DNA of 26,962 nucleotides, taken from assembly GCA_031267155.1 (NCBI GenBank), contig JAIRZR010000091.1:1-26962 (forward strand). Reading direction: 5' to 3'. Of this stretch, positions 7,661-15,650 are shown piece by piece. The position numbers and the translations under genes are program-made. This stretch comes from Prevotellaceae bacterium. GTDB lineage: Bacteria; Bacteroidota; Bacteroidia; Bacteroidales; UBA932. Positions within the stretch are counted from its first letter, which is position 1. The number at the start of each line of letters is the position of its first letter. Below the pieces are notes generated by a model. That model made no database searches. It was given only the letters and a program-made list of their open reading frames with translations, and was not told the DNA's origin.

Positions 7661-9720
7661 TACTTGAGTTGTGCGTTTATTTCGTCCACCGCCTTTGTTG
7701 CGGCTTTTATGAACGGTTCGGCAGATAGTTCCGTACCCACAGCCCTTGTCATCCATACATTTGGAGAATAGTGTCCGATGCTGAATATCCGGTCGATTTC
7801 CTTTGCAAAATCCTTTCCTTCCAAATGCTGCTCCAGCTGGAACTCAATGAGATGCCCTATCGGATAGGCAGCCAGATATAGCGGATAACTGATCATGTGC
7901 GAATAGACCGCCAGAATCGGGCTGTCCGCGACGCCGAATATCGGGGCATAGTATTTGTTCCACACGTCTTTGGCGATGTTTATTACCGCGGCTTTCAGTT
8001 CCTCCGGCTTTGCATCCGGATTGGCGTACATCCATTTCCACGTGTACATATCAACAAGGGCGACGCCCATGATTTCGAAGGCATTCCAGTAGTTATCCAG
8101 GATTGTCAGTTGCGATTTGCCGGGATTGTCTTCCCTGAATCCGAGCGCTTCCAAATCCCGTTTCTGGAAAAGAAACGCAAGCGCTTCGGTGAAGGCGGTG
8201 TTCGGGATTCCACTGTTCAGATAGTTTTCGACCTCATACATGCTGAGCGTTTGCTCCACATTATGTCCAAACTCGTGCATGGCGACATTGAATCCGTTGT
8301 AGTTCAATCCGGTTTCGGGTACCCTGACCCTCAATCGCGAGACGTCGTTCTTCATTGACGCGCCCATGGCATGTCCCGATCCCCGGGCAGGATCCACAAC
8401 AATATACTGGCATATTTCATCGGCGCGTTCCCTCCCGTATCCCAAAAGTTGCAGGATGTCGGGGAGCTGCCTTTCCAAAGCCTTCGCGTCGGGAAACTGT
8501 CTGGCGGTTTCAGCCGACAGCTCTTTTTCGCTTATCGAACTGCGCGCTTTAAACCCGTCATACCAAATGTCGTAAGCCTGCAGGGGACGTCCCAGCCTTC
8601 TGCCGATAAGCTCCCCGACTTTCACGTTTACGGGAGCCGAGAGAAAGCCTGTAAACATCGTTTCAACTTCCCTGAAACTCATTTCAAGTCCCTGATCAAA
8701 GGCTCTTTCTATTGCGCCGGGATACAGGGGAGAATATTTGTCGGCGGCTTTGGAAGCGCGGAAAATTTCGAGCAGAAAAGCGTATCTCACATCTTTTTCC
8801 CTTTCGAAGCCGCTTTCCCTGCCATCCCTGAAAAATTTGTTGCTTGCCGGACAGTAGTCATTTCCCTGGGTATTTATCATTTCCCCTGGAATTTCCTGGT
8901 TTATAATCCGTATCATCAGATCGTATATCAGCTTCTGTTTCAGGAGACCTGTTTCCGTCCTGTCCGCATAGTTGCTTTTCAGTTCGTCGCGCAAGCCCCA
9001 GTGCGAAATAAGCCGCATGTCTTCGGGGAAATGTCTCCCGCCCTTTTCATCGACGATATTGTGCATGTAGATATTGTAATTGCTGATATACAGTTCCGCC
9101 CGGGTCGATATTTTCTCGATATCCTGCTGTAAGCTGCCCGGCGTCCGCGAAGCGAAATGCAGTCCGAGATTTACAGCTGCATTTTGTTCGTCCGTCCACT
9201 GCATGCCCATGGCGTTTCTTTCGTCCGGCGAACAGTACGGGAAATTGAGATGCAGTATCATTGCAAGCCTGTTGTCGAACCAGTCGTCGCTTATATGTGC
9301 AAACGGCGACCAGGAAGCAAAGATTTCGTCCACCGGCAGAAGCGGACCGTCTTCCACATGCATCGGGAACTGCATCTCCTTTCCAACCCGGCTGAAATGA
9401 CCGAAAACAGTCTCCAGGTTTCTCGAAAACCGGTCTGCCAGCGTTTTTTTATCATTGCTGTAATTGTCGATGCAAAACTTGTGGAACTCGTCCGGAGAAC
9501 CGTCTCCGGAAGTCCAAAATTTCCTCACAAGTTCTACTCCCCTTTCAATAAGCCTGTAATCTGCTTCGGGATATTTTGCCCTAAGCTCAAGGACGGCTTC
9601 GTCAATTGCCTTTTCAGGAATATATGTTCCCATATCGTCGGTGCTGTTTACTTTTGTTTCAGTCTGTTTGCACGAAGAGAGCGCCATAATCAATATCAAT
9701 ATCAGGTAAATATTTTTCAC
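7660..9720 (-). CDS. Zinc metallopeptidase lipoprotein (HEXXH gluzincin type)
   Basis: A 686-residue protein with a lipoprotein signal, a hydrophobic helix followed by the lipobox LSSC (Cys17), so it is probably anchored in an envelope membrane. The catalytic zinc motif HEFGH lies at residues 482-486. A downstream Glu512 in NTAFTEALAF is the likely third ligand, as in M3-like gluzincins. The start is GTG at 9720, 3 bp after the glmM stop; the next in-frame ATG would destroy the signal peptide. It is probably cotranscribed with glmM. The last base of the TAG stop belongs to the mini-IS inverted repeat, so the native stop was altered or recreated by the insertion. The substrate is unknown; peptide hydrolysis is inferred from the motif. 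Confidence 0.8.
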   Translation of the reverse strand: MKNIYLILILIMALSSCKQTETKVNSTDDMGTYIPEKAIDEAVLELRAKYPEADYRLIERGVELVRKFWTSGDGSPDEFHKFCIDNYSNDKKTLADRFSRNLETVFGHFSRVGKEMQFPMHVEDGPLLPVDEIFASWSPFAHISDDWFDNRLAMILHLNFPYCSPDERNAMGMQWTDEQNAAVNLGLHFASRTPGSLQQDIEKISTRAELYISNYNIYMHNIVDEKGGRHFPEDMRLISHWGLRDELKSNYADRTETGLLKQKLIYDLMIRIINQEIPGEMINTQGNDYCPASNKFFRDGRESGFEREKDVRYAFLLEIFRASKAADKYSPLYPGAIERAFDQGLEMSFREVETMFTGFLSAPVNVKVGELIGRRLGRPLQAYDIWYDGFKARSSISEKELSAETARQFPDAKALERQLPDILQLLGYGRERADEICQYIVVDPARGSGHAMGASMKNDVSRLRVRVPETGLNYNGFNVAMHEFGHNVEQTLSMYEVENYLNSGIPNTAFTEALAFLFQKRDLEALGFREDNPGKSQLTILDNYWNAFEIMGVALVDMYTWKWMYANPDAKPEELKAAVINIAKDVWNKYYAPIFGVADSPILAVYSHMISYPLYLAAYPIGHLIEFQLEQHLEGKDFAKEIDRIFSIGHYSPNVWMTRAVGTELSAEPFIKAATKAVDEINAQLK

Positions 9721-9723
9721 TTT

Positions 9724-11109
9724 TTAATTCTTCAGTTCGTTCATTACTTCCCCAGCCAGCGCGGAGGCTTCCTTTTCGGACGGGGCTTCCGCATATATCC
9801 TGATTACGGGTTCGGTGTTTGATTTTCGCAGATGAACCCATTTCCTCTCCGAGTCGAAATCTACCCGCACGCCGTCGATATCCGATATTCTGCGGGACGA
9901 ATATTTGTCCTTGACTTTCTGCAAAATCCTGTCGATATCCGTATCGGGAGTCAGCGTGACTTTGTTTTTGGACACGAAATAATCGGGATACTGCGCTCTC
10001 AGTTCCGAGCATTTTATCCTTTTCCGGGCGAGATGCGAGAGGAAGAGCGCCACGCCGACCAGGGCGTCGCGTCCATAGTGCAGTTCGGGATATATCACGC
10101 CGCCGTTTCCTTCTCCGCCGATGACTGCATTTACCCGCTTCATTTCGGCGACTACGTTCACTTCGCCCACTGCCGATGAGAAATACTGGGCGCCATGCTT
10201 TTCGGTGATATCCCTGAGCGCCCTCGAGGACGAAAGATTTGAAACCGTGTTGCCTGTGGTCTTGCCGAGAACATAATCGGCAACCGCGACCAGAGTGTAT
10301 TCTTCGCCGAAAAAGGAGCCGTCCTCGCAGACAATAGCCAGCCTGTCCACGTCCGGATCGACAACTATTCCCAGGTCGGCATTTTTTCCGGGTACGGTTT
10401 CGGCTATTTCCGTCAAGTGTTCGGGAAGCGGTTCGGGATTGTGCGGAAACTGTCCGTTCGGCGTGCAGTTCAATTCCACGACATGTACGCCCAGGGACGC
10501 CAGCAGTCTCGGGATTGCAATTCCTCCCACGGAATTGACGGCGTCAACGACAACCCTGAAGTTCGCCCTGTATATCGCATCAATATCTACCAGCGGCAGG
10601 CTAAGCACGGCTTTGATGTGTTCGTCCGTATATGTGTCGTTATATGTTATTTGCCCGAGGTCGTCCACTCCGGAGAAATCAAATTCCGATTTTTCAGCCA
10701 TAGCCAGCAGGGCTTTTCCATCGGCGTCGCTAAGAAATTCGCCGTGCTCATTTAGCAGTTTCAGGGCGTTCCACTGTTTGGGATTATGACTTGCAGTGAT
10801 GATAATGCCGCCGTTAGCCCGAAGACCGCTTACAGCCATTTCCACTGTCGGCGTTGTCGCCAGTCCCAAATCGATCACATCCACTCCAGATGCAATCAGA
10901 GACCCGGATATCAGCCTGTTGACCATGTCGCCCGACAGACGCGCGTCCCTGCCGACAACCACCCTGAAACGCCCGCAGTTTTCAGTCCTGCCCTTAATCC
11001 ATGCAGAATATGCTCCCGCAAATTTAACTGTGTCCAGGGGAGTTAATGCATCCCCCGGCTGTCCTCCGACAGTTCCTCTTATTCCTGAAATAGACTTAAT
11101 TAATGCCAT
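9724..11109 (-). CDS. glmM: Phosphoglucosamine mutase
   Basis: A 461-residue alpha-D-phosphohexomutase that likely interconverts glucosamine-6-phosphate and glucosamine-1-phosphate for UDP-GlcNAc synthesis. The four family motifs are visible: the phosphoserine loop TASHNP (Ser107), the metal site DPDVDR (Asp251, 253, 255), the sugar loop GEGNGG (332-337), and the phosphate-binding loop RKSNTEPVIR (428-437). The N-terminal SISGIRGTVGG is typical of the Bacteroidetes members. Phosphomannomutase or phosphoglucomutase activity cannot be excluded from sequence alone. The gene has its own promoter (11143-11172) and leads the metallopeptidase lipoprotein gene. Confidence 0.9.
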   Translation of the reverse strand: MALIKSISGIRGTVGGQPGDALTPLDTVKFAGAYSAWIKGRTENCGRFRVVVGRDARLSGDMVNRLISGSLIASGVDVIDLGLATTPTVEMAVSGLRANGGIIITASHNPKQWNALKLLNEHGEFLSDADGKALLAMAEKSEFDFSGVDDLGQITYNDTYTDEHIKAVLSLPLVDIDAIYRANFRVVVDAVNSVGGIAIPRLLASLGVHVVELNCTPNGQFPHNPEPLPEHLTEIAETVPGKNADLGIVVDPDVDRLAIVCEDGSFFGEEYTLVAVADYVLGKTTGNTVSNLSSSRALRDITEKHGAQYFSSAVGEVNVVAEMKRVNAVIGGEGNGGVIYPELHYGRDALVGVALFLSHLARKRIKCSELRAQYPDYFVSKNKVTLTPDTDIDRILQKVKDKYSSRRISDIDGVRVDFDSERKWVHLRKSNTEPVIRIYAEAPSEKEASALAGEVMNELKN

Positions 11110-11142
11110 ATTATTACTGTTTTTAACAATTTAAATCGCAGG

Positions 11143-11172
11143 CAAAAGTAATAAATAATTTAATTGCCCAAA
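11143..11172 (-). promoter_or_regulatory. Promoter of glmM
   Basis: On the minus strand, TTTG (11169-11172) and TACTTTTG (11143-11150) are separated by 18 bp, close to the Bacteroidetes sigma-ABfr consensus (TTTG, about 19 bp, TAnnTTTG). The -7 element ends 33 nt upstream of the glmM ATG. Confidence 0.65.
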
Positions 11173-11180
11173 CCGGAATT

Positions 11181-11280
11181 TTTGTTTGCAGAGATTGCGG
11201 GTCAAGTCCGCAATGACGGACACAACCGTCATATTCACAGCCGTCATTCTGACGAAAATCAGAATCCCCCTGCAGACAAA
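11181..11280. repeat. Composite extragenic palindromic element
   Basis: A 100-bp unit bounded by inverted ends, TTTGTTTGCAG at 11181-11191 and CTGCAGACAAA at 11270-11280, matching at 10 of 11 positions. It encloses two perfect 7-bp hairpins: ATTGCGG/CCGCAAT (11194-11214, loop GTCAAGT) and ATTCTGA/TCAGAAT (11246-11265, loop CGAAAA). These hairpin words resemble widespread bacterial extragenic repeats. The region between the glmM promoter and the lipoprotein stop codon at 11354 contains no gene. Confidence 0.65.
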
Positions 11281-11353
11281 ATCGCTGAAATGGACATTCA
11301 CAATTTTAGCCCACGCACAGTATAGTACACCATACTGCGAAGCATAAGATGAG

Positions 11354-12529
11354 TTAATTTATTGAATAAATCACTAAAAAAGGGTTTCCTTCCTCATCGA
11401 TATTTGAAAACTTTTCCCGAAACCGTTTAATCTGTTCGGGATATTGAGTTCGGAAATCATTATATTCATTTTTTCCCTCCCAGGCTGTTTTCATGCTCGA
11501 AGCATCAACCAAGGCATATATGGCTTTTTCGTCAATGCCGATTATCCTGCCGAACGAAAAAAAATATTTGCCGGTATAAGCTTCCAGTCTTGCCACGTAT
11601 GATTTGGACGTGTTTTTATTATAAACGCCAAGTAAATTCTGTCCACTATAGAGGGTATGAATAATAAGATGATTGTCCGTTTCCTGAAAATGGTAAAAAT
11701 CCAATATATAATGATTTTCTTTTCTGATATTATCTATTTGTTCATATCCTTTGCCATATTGAGACGGAAAACCGGCTTTGCCCAAATCAAAAGAGTAAGG
11801 AATGAATAAAGTGTCCCTGTCTATTTTATAAATATTAAAGTCCAGTGGCATGGCGCAGTATAAATTATTTTTATATGTTGAAAATGCTGAAGGTCCACCC
11901 ATTATTTTACTTTCCCATGTGGGATCGATAGGGAAAAACCGGTGTTCCAGTTTCAGTTCCTGTGATACAGTCCAGACATTATATGCCTTTTTAGGTTCTT
12001 CGCCATAATTTTCCATATATCCTACATATCCATATCCGGTTTTCGAAAATTGGGAGAAAGATTTCGGTAATCTTTCAACACTGTGAAAATGTTTGCCGTC
12101 CAAATCATATTTCAACATTTTTCTATCCATGCGGCTTATAAGGTTAAGTGTTGCATTCAGCGTATCTATAACAATATCCGTGAGCTGGATATATTCGTCC
12201 GGTCCCTGCCCGTATTTTGATATTTCACTGACAAAGTTTCCCGAAGTGTCATAAATAAAGACAGACCTGGTCTGACCCTTATCCATTAAATATATCCGGT
12301 TCCGATATCTGATAATCCTGTCCACATTAGCGAATATCGATTCTTTGCAGTCCAGATTCAAAACTTCGACATCATCTATTAATCCTGTCCCGTGAATATC
12401 TACCGGTTCCGTTGTGAAATCAAACCGAACTGTCAGGGTATCACGGTCTTTTTCGATACCGGAATTTACACATCCCGAAAGGAACAGTAATAATATAATT
12501 TGGTATTTTAAATGCTGTATCTTTTTCAT
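11354..12529 (-). CDS. 6-bladed beta-propeller lipoprotein
   Basis: A 391-residue protein starting with a lipoprotein signal (IILLLFLSGC, lipobox Cys21). The body follows the pattern of the Bacteroidetes 6-bladed beta-propeller family. It has VEVLNLDCKESIFANVDRII, then YLMDKGQTRSVFIYDTSGNF, then ISKYGQGPDEYIQLTDIVID, and further blades to about residue 350. These proteins are secreted or envelope-anchored and mostly uncharacterised. The ATG at 12529 is followed directly by a good signal peptide. A GldA-like fragment ends 5 bp upstream in the same direction, so the gene probably uses the promoter of that fragment. Confidence 0.75.
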   Translation of the reverse strand: MKKIQHLKYQIILLLFLSGCVNSGIEKDRDTLTVRFDFTTEPVDIHGTGLIDDVEVLNLDCKESIFANVDRIIRYRNRIYLMDKGQTRSVFIYDTSGNFVSEISKYGQGPDEYIQLTDIVIDTLNATLNLISRMDRKMLKYDLDGKHFHSVERLPKSFSQFSKTGYGYVGYMENYGEEPKKAYNVWTVSQELKLEHRFFPIDPTWESKIMGGPSAFSTYKNNLYCAMPLDFNIYKIDRDTLFIPYSFDLGKAGFPSQYGKGYEQIDNIRKENHYILDFYHFQETDNHLIIHTLYSGQNLLGVYNKNTSKSYVARLEAYTGKYFFSFGRIIGIDEKAIYALVDASSMKTAWEGKNEYNDFRTQYPEQIKRFREKFSNIDEEGNPFLVIYSIN

Positions 12530-12534
12530 ACTGT

Positions 12535-12681
12535 TTATTTGAAATATTTAACTGGTAAAAAAATCTGTTGAAAGGATCGGATTAATCCCGTAACTTCAGC
12601 GCCTTTTGTATTAAAAGAGATGCTGTTCAATACTCTTTGCGAGCCATAGTATTTATCTAATTTTTCGACACTTGCAGACAT
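12535..12681 (-). pseudogene. GldA-like ABC transporter ATPase, N-terminal remnant
   Basis: A 48-codon open frame whose first 34 residues (SASVEKLDKYYGSQRVLNSI then SFNTKGAEVTGLI) align with the start of ABC-type ATPases such as GldA. In those proteins V..L.K.YG.Q.AL..ISF....GE..G is followed by the Walker A loop. Here the homology stops just before Walker A and the frame ends in unrelated residues (RSFQQIFLPVKYFK). The piece therefore has no nucleotide-binding site and is a truncated remnant joined to new sequence. It has an intact ATG and a promoter-like site upstream. Assignment to GldA in particular is an inference from 34 residues. Confidence 0.6.
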
Positions 12682-12713
12682 AATACATTATATTGAAATA
12701 TTTGTTTGACGCG

Positions 12714-12721
12714 CAAAGGTA
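12714..12721 (-). promoter_or_regulatory. Putative -7 element upstream of the GldA-like fragment and lipoprotein
   Basis: On the minus strand this reads TACCTTTG followed by C, an exact match to TAnnTTTG, 33 nt upstream of the fragment's ATG. No clear -33 TTTG is seen. It is the only promoter-like site I found upstream of the beta-propeller lipoprotein. Confidence 0.45.
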
Positions 12722-12736
12722 ACGATTATTTATTAC

Positions 12737-13155
12737 ATAAACCGAATTTACTTTGAACTTTATGCAAAAAACATCGAGAACAACAGTATATCACTTTATC
12801 AGGATATATTGACTGCGTCGAACTTCGTTTCTAAAATGTCGTACTGTTCAATTTATTCAAAGCCACGTTCGGTTTCACTCAAGATTAAGCCTGGTTTTGA
12901 CCATTGGGTTTTGCCGACATTCTGGAGGAAAATTTCTATCAGGGAGAAAATTATTTCTATCTGAGACGCAGGAAAATTTATCAAGTCAATAAATTTATTT
13001 CTATCTAAGAGAAAATAAATTTATCAAGTCAATAAATTTATTTCCATCTAAGAGAAAATTTATTTCTATCAGGGAGAAAATTTATTTCTATCAGGGAGAA
13101 AATTTATTTCCATCTAAGAGAAACCGAATAAACCGAATTTCATTTGAACATCGTG
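12737..13155. repeat. Repeat block with imperfect 22-bp tandem units, flanked by direct repeats
   Basis: At about 12934-13122 the words ATTTCTATCAGGGAGAAA, ATTTCTATCTAAGAGAAA and ATTTCCATCTAAGAGAAA recur seven or so times. The cleanest stretch (about 13060-13122) has a period of 22 bp. The segment AAATTTATCAAGTCAATAAATTTATTT occurs twice (about 12974 and 13017). Nearly identical direct repeats, ATAAACCGAATTTACTTTGAAC (near 12738) and ATAAACCGAATTTCATTTGAAC (near 13132), bracket the block. Nothing in 12737-13155 looks like a gene. The repeat lengths are wrong for CRISPR, with no constant spacer. Confidence 0.65.
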
Positions 13156-13199
13156 TACCTGCGTCATCCATGTCGACAATTTATACTGTGCCCGGTATA

Positions 13200-13221
13200 G
13201 AGGCGCGATGCTTCGCGTCTC
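13200..13221. repeat. GC-rich hairpin extragenic repeat
   Basis: GAGGCGCGA-TG-CTTCGCGTCTC forms a near-perfect hairpin. The word resembles the common bacterial extragenic palindrome GAGACGCGA...TCGCGTCTC. It lies between the tandem repeat block and a larger inverted repeat, in a stretch that contains no gene. Confidence 0.55.
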
Positions 13222-13250
13222 CGTTGAATCGGCGTCCTGTTATAAAAAAC

Positions 13251-13367
13251 TCTGGATTGCTTCGTGCCTCGCAATGACGGATAACCGTCTGACATTACGC
13301 CCATTACCGACACACGGTTACCCGTCATTGCGAGGAGTTGCGAGGAACGAAGCAAAGCAATCCAGAA
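13251..13367. repeat. Long inverted repeat (extragenic repeat pair)
   Basis: TCTGGATTGCTTCGTGCCTC plus GCAATGACGGATAACC (13251-13286) is repeated in inverted orientation at 13317-13367. The right copy is longer by about 15 bp because the word CCTCGCAA is duplicated (minus-strand reading). Together they can form a large stem with a loop of about 30 nt. The CGTCATTGCGAGGA...GCAATCCAG word is a known type of dispersed bacterial repeat. It lies 44 bp downstream of the purN stop codon and could act as its transcriptional barrier, but no U-tract is present. Confidence 0.7.
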
Positions 13368-13410
13368 AGTTCAATTGTTATACGTTATTAATTTTCCTTC
13401 CCTTAATCGC

Positions 13411-13980
13411 TCACTTGCCCAGGATTAAATCTTCCATAACCGTCGGAAAATACTTATACTCCAGTTCGTGTATTCTGGCAGCCAGAATCTCGGGCGTATC
13501 TCCTTTTTCGACGGGACAGGCAGCCTGGAATATAATACTTCCCCTGTCGTACTCTCCGTCCACATAATGAATTGTGATTCCCGATTCCTTTTCTCCGGCA
13601 TCAATAACCGCCCGGTGCACATTCATTCCATACATGCCCTTTCCTCCATACTTCGGAAGGAGGGCGGGATGGATGTTCACAATTCTTTTTGGAAAAATTT
13701 TCAGCAGATTTGATGGAATCAGCCACAAAAAACCTGCCAGAATGAGCCAGTCGATACCCCCGTTTTGCAAAAAACTGACAATATTTTCGGAATAATAAAA
13801 CTCCTCTCTGTCAAATATTCTAACCGGTACGCCGAGCTTTTTTGCCCGTTCAATGACCCCTGCATCTCTTTTGTTTGTTAATAAAATGCTTATATTTGTG
13901 TCGGTTATTGGTGAAAAATGCTCAATAAGACGTTGAGCGTTTGTTCCCGAACCCGATGCAAAAATGGCTATATTGTTCAT
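13411..13980 (-). CDS. purN: Phosphoribosylglycinamide formyltransferase
   Basis: A 189-residue GAR transformylase (step 3 of purine synthesis, using 10-formyl-THF). The phosphate-binding start ASGSGTNAQ (residues 8-16) is present, with the catalytic triad Asn102 and His104 in NIHPALLP and Asp145 in VDGEYDRG. The ATG at 13980 gives the canonical MNNIAIFASGSGTN start; the open frame continues 13 codons upstream but that part is AT-rich and not conserved. The gene is transcribed divergently from acpP, with which it shares a 129-bp intergenic region. Confidence 0.93.
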   Translation of the reverse strand: MNNIAIFASGSGTNAQRLIEHFSPITDTNISILLTNKRDAGVIERAKKLGVPVRIFDREEFYYSENIVSFLQNGGIDWLILAGFLWLIPSNLLKIFPKRIVNIHPALLPKYGGKGMYGMNVHRAVIDAGEKESGITIHYVDGEYDRGSIIFQAACPVEKGDTPEILAARIHELEYKYFPTVMEDLILGK

Positions 13981-14002
13981 TATAAAGTAAATTAAAATTC
14001 TG

Positions 14003-14034
14003 TTGCAAAAGTAAAACAAATTTTACTATTTTTG
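14003..14034 (+). promoter_or_regulatory. Promoter of the acpP-fabF-rnc operon
   Basis: A TTG (14003-14005) lies 21 bp upstream of TATTTTTG followed by C (14027-14034), matching the Bacteroidetes -33/-7 pattern with slightly long spacing. The -7 element is 75 nt upstream of the acpP start. Confidence 0.55.
14005..14013 (-). promoter_or_regulatory. Putative -7 element of the purN promoter
   Basis: On the minus strand this reads TACTTTTGC, 24 nt upstream of the purN ATG. It overlaps the -33 region of the divergent acpP promoter, so the two promoters may compete for polymerase. No convincing -33 element is seen for purN. Confidence 0.4.
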
Positions 14035-14109
14035 CGCGCTAAAATGAAATATTTCATTTAGACAGAATATAAGTATAAAAAAATATTATTAATTAAAAAA
14101 GTTAAGATT

Positions 14110-14346
14110 ATGGCAGATGTTGCAGCAAAAGTTAAATCAATAATTGTCGAAAAACTGGCAGTTGATGAAAACGAAGTAACTACTACGGCAAGTTTCACGA
14201 ACGATTTGGGCGCTGATTCTTTGGACATTGTTGAATTGATCATGGAATTTGAAAAAGAATTCGGAGTATCCATTCCGGATGAAGATGCGGAAAAAATTGT
14301 TACAGTGGGCGATGCAGTCGCTTACATTGAAGATCAGACTGCTTAA
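14110..14346 (+). CDS. acpP: Acyl carrier protein
   Basis: A 78-residue acidic protein that carries the growing acyl chain of fatty-acid synthesis on 4'-phosphopantetheine. The attachment serine is Ser37 in the LGADSLDIVELIMEFE motif. Length and the helix I to helix IV pattern are normal. It is followed 47 bp later by fabF on the same strand, which is the common arrangement. Confidence 0.97.
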   Translation: MADVAAKVKSIIVEKLAVDENEVTTTASFTNDLGADSLDIVELIMEFEKEFGVSIPDEDAEKIVTVGDAVAYIEDQTA

Positions 14347-14393
14347 CTGAATGCAGAAATCACAAGTGTAATTTAAAACAATTTGGTATTTTT

Positions 14394-15647
14394 ATGTATA
14401 AACGAGTAGTTATTACGGGAATAGGGGCGATAACCCCAACAGGAAACAATGTCAGGGAGTTTTCAAGTAATTTGTTTGCCGGAAAAAGCGGAGCGGCTCC
14501 TATTACTCATTTTGATACCACAAAATTCAAAACCAAATTCGCTTGTGAAGTTAAGGGTTTTGATGTTACGGATTATCCCGATATTTTCGACCGCAAGGAA
14601 GCGCGCAAACATGACAGGTATTCGCTTTTCGCGATGGTTGCCACGGAAGAAGCCGTTATGGATTCCGGACTGGACTTCAAGTCGATAGACCCGGTTTCGG
14701 CAGGAGTTATATGGGCTTCCGGTATCGGGGGAATTGGAACATTCTTTGAGGAGGTCAAGGGCTATGTCCTGGGTGATGGAACACCGAGATTTAGCCCTTT
14801 TTTCGTCCCGAAGATGATTTCGGACATTGCAGCGGGCCACATCTCTATCCGCCACGGATTGAGAGGACCGAATTATGCCACAGTATCTGCATGTGCATCC
14901 TCGAACAACGCTGTCATTGATGCATTTAACCTCATCCGCATGGGCAAGGTTAACATAATGCTCACCGGAGGTTCGGAAGCGGCAATCAACGAGGCGGGAA
15001 TCGGAGGCTTTAACGCATCGCAGGCTTTGTCCACACGTAACGACAGCTACCTGAGCGCATCGCGCCCGTTCGATAAAACCCGCGACGGTTTTGTGATGGG
15101 CGAAGGAGCGGGAGGGCTTGTCCTTGAGGAATATGAACATGCAAAAGCCCGCGGAGCAAAAATCTATGCCGAGATAATCGGCGGAGGAATGTCGGGCGAC
15201 GCATATCACATGACGGCTCCCCATCCCGAAGGGCTGGGCGCTATCGCAGTGATGGAACAGGCAATAAGGGACGCAGGACTGTCGCCGGAAAAAATCGACT
15301 ATATAAACGTTCATGGAACTTCGACTCCCCTGGGAGATATTGCCGAATTGAACGCCGTGAAAAAAGTTTTCGGCGAACATGCCTACAGTATGAGTATCAG
15401 TTCAACAAAGTCGATGACCGGGCACCTTTTGGGCGCTGCGGGTGCGGTGGAAACTATCGCCTGCCTGCTGGCAATGCAAAAGAATGCCGTGCCTCCAACC
15501 ATCAATTTCCAGGAAAAGGATGAGCAGATTGACTACAGTCTCAATCTCACGCTGAATCAGGCTCAGGAAAGGGAAATCAAGGTAGCCTTGAACAATGTCT
15601 TCGGTTTTGGAGGACACAATGCTTCCGTTTTATTGAAAAAAATGTAG
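14394..15647 (+). CDS. fabF: Beta-ketoacyl-ACP synthase II
   Basis: A 417-residue condensing enzyme of type II fatty-acid elongation. The catalytic triad is intact: Cys167 in TVSACASSNN, His307 in NVHGTSTPLGD, and His344 in SMTGHLLGAAGA. Lys339 in SSTKSMTGH is also present. The glycine-rich C-terminal FGFGGHNASVLLKK is typical. Acyl-ACP substrates come from the acpP product encoded just upstream. The stop is 3 bp before the rnc ATG, so the two genes are coupled. Confidence 0.96.
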   Translation: MYKRVVITGIGAITPTGNNVREFSSNLFAGKSGAAPITHFDTTKFKTKFACEVKGFDVTDYPDIFDRKEARKHDRYSLFAMVATEEAVMDSGLDFKSIDPVSAGVIWASGIGGIGTFFEEVKGYVLGDGTPRFSPFFVPKMISDIAAGHISIRHGLRGPNYATVSACASSNNAVIDAFNLIRMGKVNIMLTGGSEAAINEAGIGGFNASQALSTRNDSYLSASRPFDKTRDGFVMGEGAGGLVLEEYEHAKARGAKIYAEIIGGGMSGDAYHMTAPHPEGLGAIAVMEQAIRDAGLSPEKIDYINVHGTSTPLGDIAELNAVKKVFGEHAYSMSISSTKSMTGHLLGAAGAVETIACLLAMQKNAVPPTINFQEKDEQIDYSLNLTLNQAQEREIKVALNNVFGFGGHNASVLLKKM

Positions 15648-15650
15648 CCC

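Noticed and set aside
8371..9132. 253-residue plus-strand ORF inside the metallopeptidase gene
   Set aside because: It is antisense to a well-supported lipoprotein peptidase and has no recognisable domain.
11303..11316. The word AATTTTAGCCCAC, also found at about 21161-21173
   Set aside because: One copy lies in the leader of the AtpI-like gene and one in plain intergenic DNA. Two copies of a 13-mer in AT-rich sequence are not enough to call an element.
12836..12963. Small plus-strand ORF starting MSYCSIYSKPRSVSLKIKPG
   Set aside because: It runs into the repeat block and ends within it; no start signal or family resemblance is evident, so I treat it as chance.
12934..13122. Possible CRISPR array in the tandem repeat block
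   Set aside because: The units are about 22 bp head-to-tail with variable or no spacers and diverge in sequence, so they are tandem repeats.
14463..15380. 305-residue minus-strand ORF inside fabF
   Set aside because: It is antisense to fabF, which has all its catalytic residues; the opposite frame is a by-product of fabF codon use.
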